64,000 nt of DNA from Betaproteobacteria bacterium (GTDB lineage Bacteria > Pseudomonadota > Gammaproteobacteria > Burkholderiales > Burkholderiaceae_C). The notes under the pieces are model-generated. The model saw only the letters and a list, made by a program, of their open reading frames with translations, did not search any database and was not told where the DNA came from. The position numbers and the translations under genes are program-made. Location of the stretch: contig VGHB01000012.1 in NCBI GenBank assembly GCA_016868355.1, positions 1-64,000 of the forward strand, given 5' to 3'. This document shows positions 10,479-19,210 of this stretch, one piece after another (position 1 is the stretch's first letter; every line of letters starts with the position of its first letter).

Positions 10479-10505
10479 AAGCCCCGCCCGACAAGGGCGG
10501 GGCTT
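10479..10505 (+). terminator. Intercistronic hairpin between infB and rbfA
   Basis: A perfect 11-bp stem (AAGCCCCGCCC / GGGCGGGGCTT) encloses the 5-base loop GACAA. No T tract follows, so full termination is unlikely. It could act as a partial terminator or as an mRNA processing/stability element setting the ratio of infB to rbfA-truB message. Confidence 0.55.
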
Positions 10506-10526
10506 GCGCTTTCGGGAACCTTCACC

Positions 10527-10889
10527 ATGCGACACAAGCGATCCATACCCAACCGCGGCCTTCGGGTGGCTGACCAGATCCAGCGTGATTTGGCCGAGCT
10601 CGTCCGCGAGCTTAAAGACCCAAGGCTAGGTATGGTCACCATCAACGCCGTCGAGGTCACGCCTGACTATGCCCATGCACGCGTGTATTTCTCGGTTCTC
10701 ATGGGTGATGCCCAAGGTAGCCAGGATGCTCTGAATGAGGCCGCGGGTTTCTTGCGTAATGGCTTGTTCAAGCGTCTGGCCATCCATACGGTTCCCAGCC
10801 TGCATTTCCAGTTCGACCGCACCACCGAGCGTGCGGCTGAACTCAATGCGTTGATTCGCCAGGCCAATGCCCAGAGCGCCAAGGACTGA
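10527..10889 (+). CDS. rbfA: 30S ribosome-binding factor RbfA
   Basis: This 120-aa protein shows the RbfA KH-like fold markers [33 protein letters not shown] and YAHARVYFS, and ends with the helix [13 protein letters not shown]. RbfA binds immature 30S subunits near the 5' helix of 16S rRNA and helps late assembly and cold adaptation. It lies in its conserved place between infB and truB, and its end overlaps the probable truB start by 23 bases. Confidence 0.97.
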   Translation: MRHKRSIPNRGLRVADQIQRDLAELVRELKDPRLGMVTINAVEVTPDYAHARVYFSVLMGDAQGSQDALNEAAGFLRNGLFKRLAIHTVPSLHFQFDRTTERAAELNALIRQANAQSAKD

Positions 10890-11859
10890 GGCCAACGCCG
10901 GTAACGACGCGCGTCCAGCCCGGGTTCGGGCGGCGCGTCGACCAATACACGGCATCTTGTTACTGGATAAGCCACTGGGCGTGTCGAGTAACCAAGCCTT
11001 GCAAAAGGCCAAGTGGTTGCTGAGAGCTGAAAAGGCTGGACACACAGGAACGCTGGACCCAGCCGCCACGGGACTCCTGCCCTTGTGCTTTGGGGCTGCC
11101 ACCAAGTTCAGCCAAGTCAGTCTGGATGCCGACAAGGTCTATGAGGTCCAGGTTCGCCTAGGGGTGACGACGGACACTGGTGACGCTGAAGGACAGATCT
11201 TGCGTGAGTCGATTGTTGAGTTGAGCCGCGATCGACTGGAGGCCACACTAGACCGTTTCCGTGGTGACATCGACCAGGTTCCACCGATGTATTCCGCACT
11301 CAAATATAAGGGCCGACCGCTGTACACCTATGCCCGCGAAGGCCTGACCCTAGAGCGTTTGCCGCGTCGGGTGCGAATCACAGAGTTACGTTCACAGTGG
11401 AGTGAACTTCAACCGCAACAACTGGCCCTGTTTGTGCGGTGCTCAAAGGGTACCTACATTCGAACTTTGGCCGAGGACATCGGTGCTGCTCTGGGTTGTG
11501 GCGCATCCTTGACCGTGTTGCGCCGCGTAGAAAGTGGCCCATTGACTGTGGAGCGCGCGATCACCCTAGATGCCCTGGAGCGTTTGGACGAGCCTGGGCG
11601 CCACGCCTGCTTGCTGCCGACCGATGAGCTTTTACAAGGCTGGCCTGCCATTGAACTGGACCCCGGCGAGGCCGCCCGCTTCATGACGGGCTTGCGCCGC
11701 CGCGTGGCGCAAGCCGACTGCGCAGCGGTTCGGGTCTACGGACCGCGTGTGTCACAGACCACGGACAGACGACCCTTGCTTGGCAGTGCGCATATTCGAG
11801 CGGGCGAACTCATTCCGGACCGCTTGCTCAGCCCGCTGGAAGTTCAGGCCCAGGCCTGA
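10867..11859 (+). CDS. truB: tRNA pseudouridine(55) synthase TruB
   Basis: This 330-aa protein carries the TruB catalytic motif [14 protein letters not shown] with Asp64 as catalytic residue, the preceding [15 protein letters not shown], and the [16 protein letters not shown] motif. It converts U55 of tRNA elongator arms to pseudouridine. The start used overlaps the end of rbfA; the N-terminal ~25 residues are basic and poorly conserved, so a later start cannot be excluded. The C-terminal part (about 260-325) resembles the accessory RNA-binding domain of longer TruB proteins. Confidence 0.96.
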   Translation: MPRAPRTEANAGNDARPARVRAARRPIHGILLLDKPLGVSSNQALQKAKWLLRAEKAGHTGTLDPAATGLLPLCFGAATKFSQVSLDADKVYEVQVRLGVTTDTGDAEGQILRESIVELSRDRLEATLDRFRGDIDQVPPMYSALKYKGRPLYTYAREGLTLERLPRRVRITELRSQWSELQPQQLALFVRCSKGTYIRTLAEDIGAALGCGASLTVLRRVESGPLTVERAITLDALERLDEPGRHACLLPTDELLQGWPAIELDPGEAARFMTGLRRRVAQADCAAVRVYGPRVSQTTDRRPLLGSAHIRAGELIPDRLLSPLEVQAQA

Positions 11860-11954
11860 GCGCACATCCGGCTCTCGCGTCGTGCAGGCCATTGGCCGCA
11901 CCAGAGGACAGCCCTGTCATTCCCATTTCTTTCATCGACTCCCTTGAGGCAACC

Positions 11955-13784
11955 ATGAGCCGGCCGATTCGCAACATTGCCATCATCGCCCACGTTGACC
12001 ACGGTAAAACCACCATGGTGGACCAATTACTTCGGCAAAGCGGCATCTTTGCTGAACACGAGAAGGTGGTTGACACGGTCATGGACAGCAATGCCATCGA
12101 GCGCGAGCGGGGTATCACCATCCTGGCCAAGAACTGCGCCGTGAGCTGGGAAGGCACCCACATCAACATTGTGGACACGCCGGGCCACGCGGATTTCGGT
12201 GGAGAAGTGGAGCGTGCCCTGTCCATGGTCGATGGTGTAGTGCTGCTCATTGACGCCCAAGAAGGCCCCATGCCACAGACCCGCTTTGTCACGAAGAAGG
12301 CACTGGCCCTGGGACTTAAGCCCATTGTGGTGGTCAATAAGGTTGATAAGCCCGGCGCCAATTGTGAGAAGGTGATCAATGCCGCCTTCGACCTTTTTGA
12401 CAAGTTGGGCGCCAGTGATGAGCAATTGGACTTTCCGGTTGTGTATGCATCAGGCATCAACGGTTGGTCGTCACTGCAAGAGGGGGAAGCAGGGCAGCAG
12501 TGGGGCCCCGATATGTCGGCCCTGTTCAGCACCATCCTCCAGCATGTACCGGCGCACGAGGGTAATCCCGACGCACCGCTGCAGCTTCAGATCTCTGCCC
12601 TGGACTATTCCTCCTTCGTGGGTCGAATCGGTGTGGGGCGTGTCAATGCGGGGCATATCAAGCCCGGTATGGATGTGGTGGTAATGGAGGGGCCCGAGGG
12701 CAAAACGAACAAAGGCCGGATCAACCAGGTCTTAACCTTTCAAGGCCTCGACCGTGTGCAAACACTGGAGGCGGGGCCTGGCGACATCGTGTTGATCAAC
12801 GGCATTGAAGATGTTGGCATTGGTGTCACGGTGACCGATCCGGCCAACCCGCAGCCCTTGCCCATGCTCAAGGTGGACGAGCCCACCCTGACGATGAACT
12901 TCTGTGTCAACACATCTCCGCTGGCCGGGCGTGAAGGCAAGTTCGTGACCAGCCGCCAGATCTGGGACCGCCTGCAAAAGGAGCTCCAGAGCAATGTGGC
13001 GCTGCGCGTGCGCGAGACGGGCGACGACGGCATTTTCGAAGTGTCGGGTCGCGGTGAACTGCATCTGACCATCCTGCTGGAGAACATGCGTCGCGAAGGC
13101 TACGAACTGGCTGTCAGCAAGCCGCGGGTGGTATTTCAGGATATCGACGGTGTCAGAAGCGAGCCGATTGAGCTGGTGACCGCTGATGTCGAGGAACAAC
13201 ACCAAGGGGGAGTCATGCAGGCACTGGGCGAGCGCAAGGGCGAGCTGGTCAACATGGAGTCCGATAGCCGTGGGCGGGTGCGTTTGGAGTACCGCATTCC
13301 GGCGCGGGGCTTGATCGGTTTTTCCAATGAGTTCCTCAACCTGACCCGCGGGTCGGGCTTGATTTCCAATATCTTTGATGGATATGAGTCGCACAAGGGC
13401 GATATCGCCAGCCGCAAAAACGGGGTGCTAATCAGCATGGACGCCGGCGAGATCTTTACCTACGCCCTGGGCAAACTCGATGACCGTGGGCGTATGTTCG
13501 TCAAGGCCGGTGACCCGGTTTACGAAGGCATGATCGTAGGTGTGCACAACCGCGACAACGACCTGGTGGTCAATGCCACCCGAACAAAGCAGCTCACTAA
13601 CTTCCGAGTCAGTGGCAAGGAAGACGCCATCAAGGTCACACCACCCATTGAGTTGACCCTGGAATACGGTGTGGAGTTCATTGAAGACGATGAGTTGGTA
13701 GAGATCACGCCCAAGAGCATCCGCTTGCGCAAGCGCTTCTTGCAGGATCACGAACGCAAGCGGGCTGCGCGCGAGGCGGCCTAA
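11955..13784 (+). CDS. typA: Translational GTPase TypA/BipA
   Basis: The start at MSRPIRNIAIIAHVDHGKTT is chosen because GAGG precedes it and it matches the usual N terminus; it gives 609 aa, the family length. Switch and G motifs are visible: AHVDHGKTT (about 13-21), ERERGITI, DTPGHADFGGEVER, NKVDKPGA. The EF-G-like domains follow and the BipA-specific C-terminal domain ends in RKRFLQDHERKR. It is a ribosome-associated GTPase needed for stress and low-temperature growth and 50S assembly. It follows truB on the same strand after 95 bp. Confidence 0.97.
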   Translation: MSRPIRNIAIIAHVDHGKTTMVDQLLRQSGIFAEHEKVVDTVMDSNAIERERGITILAKNCAVSWEGTHINIVDTPGHADFGGEVERALSMVDGVVLLIDAQEGPMPQTRFVTKKALALGLKPIVVVNKVDKPGANCEKVINAAFDLFDKLGASDEQLDFPVVYASGINGWSSLQEGEAGQQWGPDMSALFSTILQHVPAHEGNPDAPLQLQISALDYSSFVGRIGVGRVNAGHIKPGMDVVVMEGPEGKTNKGRINQVLTFQGLDRVQTLEAGPGDIVLINGIEDVGIGVTVTDPANPQPLPMLKVDEPTLTMNFCVNTSPLAGREGKFVTSRQIWDRLQKELQSNVALRVRETGDDGIFEVSGRGELHLTILLENMRREGYELAVSKPRVVFQDIDGVRSEPIELVTADVEEQHQGGVMQALGERKGELVNMESDSRGRVRLEYRIPARGLIGFSNEFLNLTRGSGLISNIFDGYESHKGDIASRKNGVLISMDAGEIFTYALGKLDDRGRMFVKAGDPVYEGMIVGVHNRDNDLVVNATRTKQLTNFRVSGKEDAIKVTPPIELTLEYGVEFIEDDELVEITPKSIRLRKRFLQDHERKRAAREAA

Positions 13785-13829
13785 GATCGGGCTTTCGTGT
13801 AGGCCACGATCCACAAGCCAGGTTGTTTT

Positions 13830-14780
13830 ATGCTGGGCTCGCTCTTGCTTACCATGAGCCACCGCACGGCTGTGGCCGTGATGGTCTTGGTGACGCTGCT
13901 GTGGAGCATGGCTGGTATCGTGACCCGGCAGGTTGAACAGGCCCAGGGCCTGGAGCTCACGTTTTGGCGCAGCGCCTTCAATGCTGCGGCGCTGTTGTGC
14001 TTTCTGTCGTGGCGCGCCGGCGGTCCTGCGGCCTTATGGCGGGGGATACGCCAAGGCGGCAGCGTGCTATGGGGGTCTGGCGCCTGTTGGGCGTTGATGT
14101 TCACCGCGTTCATGGCTGCATTGACCATGACCACGGTGGCCAATGTGCTGCTGACGATGGCGCTGGCTCCTTTGTTTACCGCCGTGCTGGCCAGGTTGTT
14201 CTTGTCGCAATCCTTGCCGGGCAGAACCCTCCTGGCCATGGCTTTGGCGATGGTGGGTATGGCCTGGATGCAGGCCCCGCTGGTCTGGCCCTCTGAGGGT
14301 TCACCCCCCTGGGCTGGGGACACCGGCGAAGAGCGCCGCAACCACCTGCTGGGGGTCCTGGTCGCCCTGGCGGTTCCGCTGGGCGGCGCGATGAATTGGG
14401 TATTGATTCGACGGGGCAGCACAGCGCGCACCCTCCAGGGGCCGCCAGACCTGCTGCCGGCGGTACTGATCGGTGCGGTGCTCTCCGCTTTGGTGACAGC
14501 AGGCTTTGCACTGCCCAGTCAAGCCACAGCGCAGGATTTGGCCTGGTTGGGGCTGCTAGGTGTGTTTCAGCTCGCAGTGCCATGCCTTTTGGCCGTGATG
14601 GTGGCACAGCGTCTGTCTCCTACGGAGGTTTCGCTCTTGAGCCTGCTTGAGGTGGTGTTCGGTGTGGCCTGGGCCTGGGTCGGTACCCATGAGTCGCCCA
14701 GCACCGCGGTCTTGATCGGCGGCGCCATGGTGTTGGGGGCCCTGGTGGTCAACGAAGCCTGGGCCAAAGCCGAAGGCTAG
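13830..14780 (+). CDS. EamA/DMT family transporter
   Basis: This hydrophobic protein of about 316 aa has two EamA repeats and roughly ten membrane segments. The first begins at VAVMVLVTLLWSMAGIVTRQV, and the second repeat contains LGVFQLAVPCLLAVMVAQRLSPTEVSLLSLLEVVFG, typical of drug/metabolite exporters. The substrate is unknown. The longest ATG start is given; the ATG at 13854 (MSHRTAVAV) is equally likely, neither having a clear ribosome site. It ends 4 bp before dusA, so both are probably co-transcribed. A second EamA gene lies on the other side of dusA in opposite orientation but is only distantly similar. Confidence 0.9.
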   Translation: MLGSLLLTMSHRTAVAVMVLVTLLWSMAGIVTRQVEQAQGLELTFWRSAFNAAALLCFLSWRAGGPAALWRGIRQGGSVLWGSGACWALMFTAFMAALTMTTVANVLLTMALAPLFTAVLARLFLSQSLPGRTLLAMALAMVGMAWMQAPLVWPSEGSPPWAGDTGEERRNHLLGVLVALAVPLGGAMNWVLIRRGSTARTLQGPPDLLPAVLIGAVLSALVTAGFALPSQATAQDLAWLGLLGVFQLAVPCLLAVMVAQRLSPTEVSLLSLLEVVFGVAWAWVGTHESPSTAVLIGGAMVLGALVVNEAWAKAEG

Positions 14781-14784
14781 TGAG

Positions 14785-15846
14785 ATGGCAGGCACCACTC
14801 AGTTGAACCCCTGGCGCCTGTCGGTGGCCCCGATGATGGCGTGGACCGATCGGCACTGCCGGCACTTTCATCGGCTGATCACGAGCAGCACCCGGCTTTA
14901 CACCGAGATGGTCACCACTGGGGCTCTGGTGCATGGCGACGTGGCCAAGCACCTGCGCCACGAGGCTGAGACGGAAACCCCAACGGCGCTGCAGATCGGG
15001 GGCAGTGAGCCCCCGGAGATGGCACATGCCGCGCGTCTGGCGGTGCAGTGGGGCTATGACGAAGTCAACCTCAACTGCGGTTGCCCCAGCAAGCGTGTGC
15101 AGCGCGGTGCTTTTGGGGCCTGTTTGATGAACGAAGCCGGGTTGGTGGCCGACGGCGTAAAGGCCATGCTTGATGCGGTGGGCGGACAGATACCGGTGAC
15201 CGTCAAGCACCGGATTGGCATCGACCGCCAGGAGTGCTACAGCTTTGTGCGCGACTTTGTGGGAACCGTCGCTCAGGCAGGGTGCTCGGTGTTCATCGTC
15301 CATGCCCGAAACGCGTGGCTCCAAGGCTTGAGCCCCAAGGAAAACCGCGAGATTCCCCCGTTGCGCTACGAATTGGTGCATCAACTGAAAGTGGACTTTC
15401 CGGAGCTGACCATTGCCATCAATGGGGGCATCAACCACGGACCGGCCATTGAAGAACAGCTGCAGCGGGTCGACGGTGTCATGGTTGGCCGGGCCGCTTA
15501 CCGTGATCCGGTTCTGATGGCCGATTGGGACTCACGGTTTTTGGGGCTGGGTCCGGCCAGCGACGGGCGGTACCAATCGGATGGGGTGATAGACGATGAC
15601 TGGCGGCTGGATATTGAGCAGCGCATGGTGGACTACATTGGGCGCCAGGCAGCGCTGAACGGCACACCCTGGGCCCATGCCGCGACGCACTTCCTGGGCT
15701 TATGGAATGGACGGCCCGGCGCACGGGCCTGGCGCCAGGTATGGAGCGATCACCGCCTCAAGGCGCAGGCGGTGAGCGAGGTGTTTGCGTTGGCTCGGCA
15801 GGCTCGCTTGGCTGCGGCACCGGTGGCAAGGGACCCGACCGGGTGA
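14785..15846 (+). CDS. dusA: tRNA-dihydrouridine(20/20a) synthase DusA
   Basis: This 353-aa FMN-dependent TIM-barrel enzyme has the DusA N terminus (WRLSVAPMMAWTDRHCR) and active-site segment NLNCGCPSKRVQRGAFGACLM; Cys100 of GCPS is the expected proton donor. It also has TVKHRIGID, FIVHARNAWL and INGGI, which bind flavin and substrate. DusA reduces U20/U20a in the tRNA D-loop. The last 89 bases overlap the 3' end of the convergent EamA gene; the C-terminal residues there are weakly conserved. Confidence 0.96.
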   Translation: MAGTTQLNPWRLSVAPMMAWTDRHCRHFHRLITSSTRLYTEMVTTGALVHGDVAKHLRHEAETETPTALQIGGSEPPEMAHAARLAVQWGYDEVNLNCGCPSKRVQRGAFGACLMNEAGLVADGVKAMLDAVGGQIPVTVKHRIGIDRQECYSFVRDFVGTVAQAGCSVFIVHARNAWLQGLSPKENREIPPLRYELVHQLKVDFPELTIAINGGINHGPAIEEQLQRVDGVMVGRAAYRDPVLMADWDSRFLGLGPASDGRYQSDGVIDDDWRLDIEQRMVDYIGRQAALNGTPWAHAATHFLGLWNGRPGARAWRQVWSDHRLKAQAVSEVFALARQARLAAAPVARDPTG

Positions 15847-16792
15847 CGAGCCAAACCGCCACCAGCGCCAACAACAAGGCCACGCCATGGGCTGCACTCC
15901 AGGGCTCACCAAGCAAACCCACGCCGACGGCCGCAGAGGACAGGGGCAAGAAGACGGTGAAGATGCCTGCACTATGGGCGGAGACGGTTTGCAAGCCCTT
16001 CATCCACAGCCAGACGGTGACCATGCTGGCGGCCAGCGCGTAGAAGACCAACAAGCCCCAGGTGGCCGCTTCGACTGCTGAGAACTGAAAAGACCAGGCC
16101 AAGTACAAGCCCGCCGGTGTGGACAGCGCCAGGCCCCATAAGTTGATGATGGCTGTGACCCGGTGCGCTCGAATCGTCGCGCTCAGTCGTTTCCCAACGA
16201 CCACATAGCTGGCCTCGCACACCACTGCGCCGAGCAGCATCAGGTGACCGAGAAGGCCGGCGTGCCAGTCCTTGTCAGCGGCGCTTGCCTCGTCGGTGGG
16301 TAGTGCGCGCTGCAGGGCCAGCAGGGCGACAGCCGCGGCTGAACAGGCCGTGGCACTCCAAATCTGTGGTGTCAAGGCCTCTTTCAGGAAGATTCGGGAC
16401 ATCAGTGCAACACAAGCTGGTAACGCGGCCATGACCACACCTGCGCTGGTGGCGCCAGCCAGCCAGGCGCCGTTCAGTGCCAGGATGGTGAACAGGAAGT
16501 TGCCCAACAGGCTTTGTAAGAACAGCAGTCCGTGTTGCTCGCGGCTGAGCCGGGGCTCAGCTGCGCTGCGAGGTACCCACCCCGCCATGGCCACGGCAGC
16601 CAGCGCAAAGCGCAACCAGGCCAGCAGCATGACCGGAAAGGCAGAGACCAGGACTGGCGAGAATCCGAGATAAGCGCCAACCAGGGCCATGCTTAAAGCC
16701 AACTGGCAATAAGCCAGCGCGCGGGAGGGCTCGGGTGGCGTCATGGGCATGGGGGATGTGCTCACAGCGGCTGATTGTCGCTTCGGCACCAT
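15758..16792 (-). CDS. EamA/DMT family transporter
   Basis: This protein of about 344 aa has ten predicted membrane segments in two EamA repeats. It starts its membrane part at ALAYCQLALSMALVGAYLGFS; the second repeat includes AHRVTAIINLWGLALSTPAGLYLAWSF and ends in LLLALVAVWLVTRSG. A proline-rich tail follows, encoded opposite the end of dusA. Likely an inner-membrane exporter of a small metabolite; the substrate cannot be inferred. The N-terminal 20 residues contain several alternative ATG codons (for example MPMTPPEPS) and no clear ribosome site. Confidence 0.88.
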   Translation of the reverse strand: MVPKRQSAAVSTSPMPMTPPEPSRALAYCQLALSMALVGAYLGFSPVLVSAFPVMLLAWLRFALAAVAMAGWVPRSAAEPRLSREQHGLLFLQSLLGNFLFTILALNGAWLAGATSAGVVMAALPACVALMSRIFLKEALTPQIWSATACSAAAVALLALQRALPTDEASAADKDWHAGLLGHLMLLGAVVCEASYVVVGKRLSATIRAHRVTAIINLWGLALSTPAGLYLAWSFQFSAVEAATWGLLVFYALAASMVTVWLWMKGLQTVSAHSAGIFTVFLPLSSAAVGVGLLGEPWSAAHGVALLLALVAVWLVTRSGPLPPVPQPSEPAEPTQTPRSPPAP

Positions 16793-16842
16793 CGTGCATG
16801 GAATGGCTTTTCACGGTGAGGAATCAACCGGTGGGGTATGGC

Positions 16843-17094
16843 CATGCCAACAGCCCAGGCAAGCTGCTGAGCTACAACTGTTCACCGTCCTTCAACTCGA
16901 AGAAGAATCTGAACGACAAAACCATTGCCGTAGTCCAGGAGGAACCCAGCGCCTTGGGTTATCGGTGTCAGTTCATCACCCTAGCCGGTATCCACATTGC
17001 TTGGTACCAGGCCTTCACGTTCGCCCACGCCTATGTCCAGGGCGATGGTATGAAGGCTTTGGCCGTGTCCACCCAAGAAGATCAGCTTCATTGA
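16843..17094 (+). pseudogene. aceA: 3' remnant of isocitrate lyase
   Basis: The frame encodes the C-terminal 80-odd residues of isocitrate lyase: PGKLLSYNCSPSFN, KKNLNDKTIAVVQEE, ALGYRCQFITLAGIH, FAHAYVQGDGMKAL. In the family this follows roughly 400 residues holding the active site, including the KKCGH signature; none of that is present upstream, where the convergent EamA gene begins. Several conserved positions are changed (W to S in PSFNWKKN, Q to P in QRELGAMG), consistent with decay. No in-frame start or ribosome site leads into it. Confidence 0.85.
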
Positions 17095-17105
17095 GCCCAC
17101 AAGCC

Positions 17106-17129
17106 ATGGCTGTGGCTATGGCTATGGCC
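17106..17129. repeat. Short hexamer tandem repeat upstream of bciA
   Basis: Four consecutive 6-base units read ATGGCT, GTGGCT, ATGGCT, ATGGCC. They sit 48 bp before the bciA start and just after the stop of the isocitrate lyase remnant. Being a multiple of three and outside a gene, they are probably neutral, but length variation could alter promoter spacing. Confidence 0.6.
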
Positions 17130-17177
17130 TGAGCACCCCGCCCAAGCCCGCAACCGTGGCTGGAGTACGCTCCGCCC

Positions 17178-18170
17178 ATGGGCAGTCGGCGTATTTTCCT
17201 GCTGGGTGCAACGGGCACCATTGGTCGGGCCACGGCCGCGGCGCTGTCTGCGCGTGGGCATGAGGTGGTGGCCCTGGTCAGGCCCAGCACGGCCCGGACA
17301 GGCGCGGCCGACGTGGTGGCGCATCTGCGGGCCCTACCGGGGCTGACCGTGCGCGAGGGAAATCCATTGAGCGCAGTCTCGCTGCGGCAAGCTGGCTTGC
17401 GTGGCGAACGCTTCGACACCTGGGTGTCGTGCCTGGCTTCTAGGACGGGGGCACCAGCCGATGCCTGGGCGGTGGACCATGCTGCCCACTTGGAGGCACT
17501 GCAGGCCTGCCGCGAAGGGGGTGTGCAACATGTGGTGGCACTGTCGGCACTGTGTGTGCAAAAGCCCCAGCTGGGCTTTCAGCAGGCCAAGCTGGCCTTC
17601 GAGGCAGCACTCGTCGCATCTGGGCTGAGCTATTCAATCGTCAGGCCAACTGCGTTTTTCAAGTCCCTATCAGGACAGCTTGATCGTCTTCGCCGAGGTC
17701 GCCCCTTTCTCCTGTTTGGTGACGGCGCACTCACCGCCTGCAAGCCCATCGCCGACGAGGATCTGGGTGACTATCTGGCCCTGTGTGTCGAAGAACCTTC
17801 GCTACAGGGTCGCATCCTGCCCATTGGGGGGCCGGGGCCGGCTTTAACGCCTCGACAGCAGGGGCTGCTGCTGTTTGAAGCGCTGCAACGCGAGCCTCAC
17901 TTCAAGCGGGTACCGCTCGTGTTCATGGACGCAATCATCGGCACGCTGCGGGTGGCTGGCATCGCTTCATCTTGGGCAGCGGGCAAGGCCGAGCTGGCAC
18001 GAATCGGGCGCTACTACGCCACAGAATCGATGTTGGTGTGGGATCCGGGCCGCCAGCGCTACAGCGCCGAAGATACGCCCGAGTTCGGCCAGCGTACGCT
18101 GGCACAGCACTATCAAGCCCTGGTCCGCGGCGAGTGTGCCGACCAACGCGGCGACCACGCGGTGTTCTAG
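17178..18170 (+). CDS. bciA: NAD(P)H-binding 8-vinyl reductase, BciA-like
   Basis: This 330-aa protein has an N-terminal Rossmann motif (IFLLGATGTIGRATAAAL). It carries segments I associate with BciA, the 3,8-divinyl (proto)chlorophyllide 8-vinyl reductase: VSCLASRTGAPADAW, LSALCVQKPQLGFQQAKLAFE, IVRPTAFFKSLSGQ, LTACKPIADEDL, LPIGGPGPALTPRQQG and ELARIGRYYATESML. That enzyme acts late in bacteriochlorophyll synthesis. No other photosynthesis gene is in the window, so either the photosynthesis cluster lies elsewhere or the gene was retained or recruited for another use. A possible TGGAG lies about 13 bases before the ATG. The family match is from memory of the motifs. Confidence 0.82.
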   Translation: MGSRRIFLLGATGTIGRATAAALSARGHEVVALVRPSTARTGAADVVAHLRALPGLTVREGNPLSAVSLRQAGLRGERFDTWVSCLASRTGAPADAWAVDHAAHLEALQACREGGVQHVVALSALCVQKPQLGFQQAKLAFEAALVASGLSYSIVRPTAFFKSLSGQLDRLRRGRPFLLFGDGALTACKPIADEDLGDYLALCVEEPSLQGRILPIGGPGPALTPRQQGLLLFEALQREPHFKRVPLVFMDAIIGTLRVAGIASSWAAGKAELARIGRYYATESMLVWDPGRQRYSAEDTPEFGQRTLAQHYQALVRGECADQRGDHAVF

Positions 18171-18313
18171 ACCTGATGGCCCGCTTCAGAAAAAGGTTTC
18201 GAGAGGGTTATCGAGATGGGACAAGCCCTGCGTGAGGCCCAATAGGCGCAGGATTGGTGTGCCAAAGCGCTTCGTTCTGGGTAGCCGCCACACAACTTTC
18301 GGAAAGTAATTCC

Positions 18314-19210
18314 ATGAATCCAGTGTCTGAACCCCCGCGCTTACCTGAGCGACGACACTTCCGCTGCCTCGACCCGCTTAGGGTTCGATGGGCTGAAGTT
18401 GATCTCCAGCAGATCGTCTTCAATGGGCACTACCTGATGTACTTCGACACGGCCGTCGCGGCCTATTGGCGACAGATGGCCATGCCTTATCACGAGGCCA
18501 TGAACCTGCTGAGCGGGGACTTGTATGTTCGCAAGGCCACACTCGAATATGAAGCCTCGGCCCGGTATGACGAGCAGTTACACATCGGGATACGCCTGCA
18601 ACGGCTGGGTACATCGTCGATGACGTTTCAAGCTTGTGCGTTCAAAGGGCAGGGCCGTTTGGTGTACGGCGAGATCGTGTACGTGTTCGCTGATCCCAAG
18701 ACCCAAACCTCCCGACCCATTCCAGGGGTGTTGCGCGATTGGATGTTGGCTTTCGAGGAGGGACAAGCAATGGTGTCTGTGCAAGAGGGCGACTGGGCGG
18801 CCCTGCAAGCGCAGGCCCGGCCCATTCGACAATCCGTGTTTGAGGATGAGCAGGGCGTTCCACGGGCCCTTGAGCAAGACGGCCTGGATGAACAGGCCCA
18901 CCATGTCCTGGCGCGCAACCGCCTGGGGCAGGCGCTGGGGACAGGGCGTTTGTTGCCGCTGGATGCCCGCAGGGGCAAGATTGGCCGCATGGCGGTGATG
19001 CCCATGGTGCGGGGTGCTGCTGTCGGGCAGACCCTACTCAGTACCCTGTGCGATCGGGCCCGCACACTGGGCTTGCAGGAAGTGGTGCTGCATGCTCAGG
19101 CACCGGTGGTGAACTTCTACCGTCGTGCCGGCTTTGAGCTTGCATCCGAAGCATTTGAGGAGGCAGGCCTACAGCACCACCTCATGCGCCGCTCACTGGT
19201 CAGCGGCTAA
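18314..19210 (+). CDS. Thioesterase (YbgC-like) fused to GNAT acetyltransferase
   Basis: The ATG used is preceded by GGAAAG; 298 aa result. Residues about 15-150 form a hot-dog thioesterase of the 4-hydroxybenzoyl-CoA/YbgC type: PLRVRWAEVDLQQIVFNGHYLMYFD, with Asp in the catalytic region, and YVRKATLEYEASARYDE. Residues about 155-298 form a GNAT domain: VFEDEQGVPRALEQDG, RLLPLDARRGKIGRMAVMPMVRGAAVGQTLL (acetyl-CoA loop) and VVNFYRRAGFE. The fusion would act on acyl-CoAs with two activities in one chain. The substrate is unknown. It follows bciA on the same strand after 143 bp and its stop overlaps the convergent NRDE gene. Confidence 0.9.
   Translation: MNPVSEPPRLPERRHFRCLDPLRVRWAEVDLQQIVFNGHYLMYFDTAVAAYWRQMAMPYHEAMNLLSGDLYVRKATLEYEASARYDEQLHIGIRLQRLGTSSMTFQACAFKGQGRLVYGEIVYVFADPKTQTSRPIPGVLRDWMLAFEEGQAMVSVQEGDWAALQAQARPIRQSVFEDEQGVPRALEQDGLDEQAHHVLARNRLGQALGTGRLLPLDARRGKIGRMAVMPMVRGAAVGQTLLSTLCDRARTLGLQEVVLHAQAPVVNFYRRAGFELASEAFEEAGLQHHLMRRSLVSG

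Noticed and set aside
8799-10535. Long open frame (578 codons) antisense to infB
   Set aside because: It mirrors the high-GC codon pattern of infB, has no protein family features and no ribosome site. A typical shadow frame, as are similar long frames antisense to typA and the rec genes.
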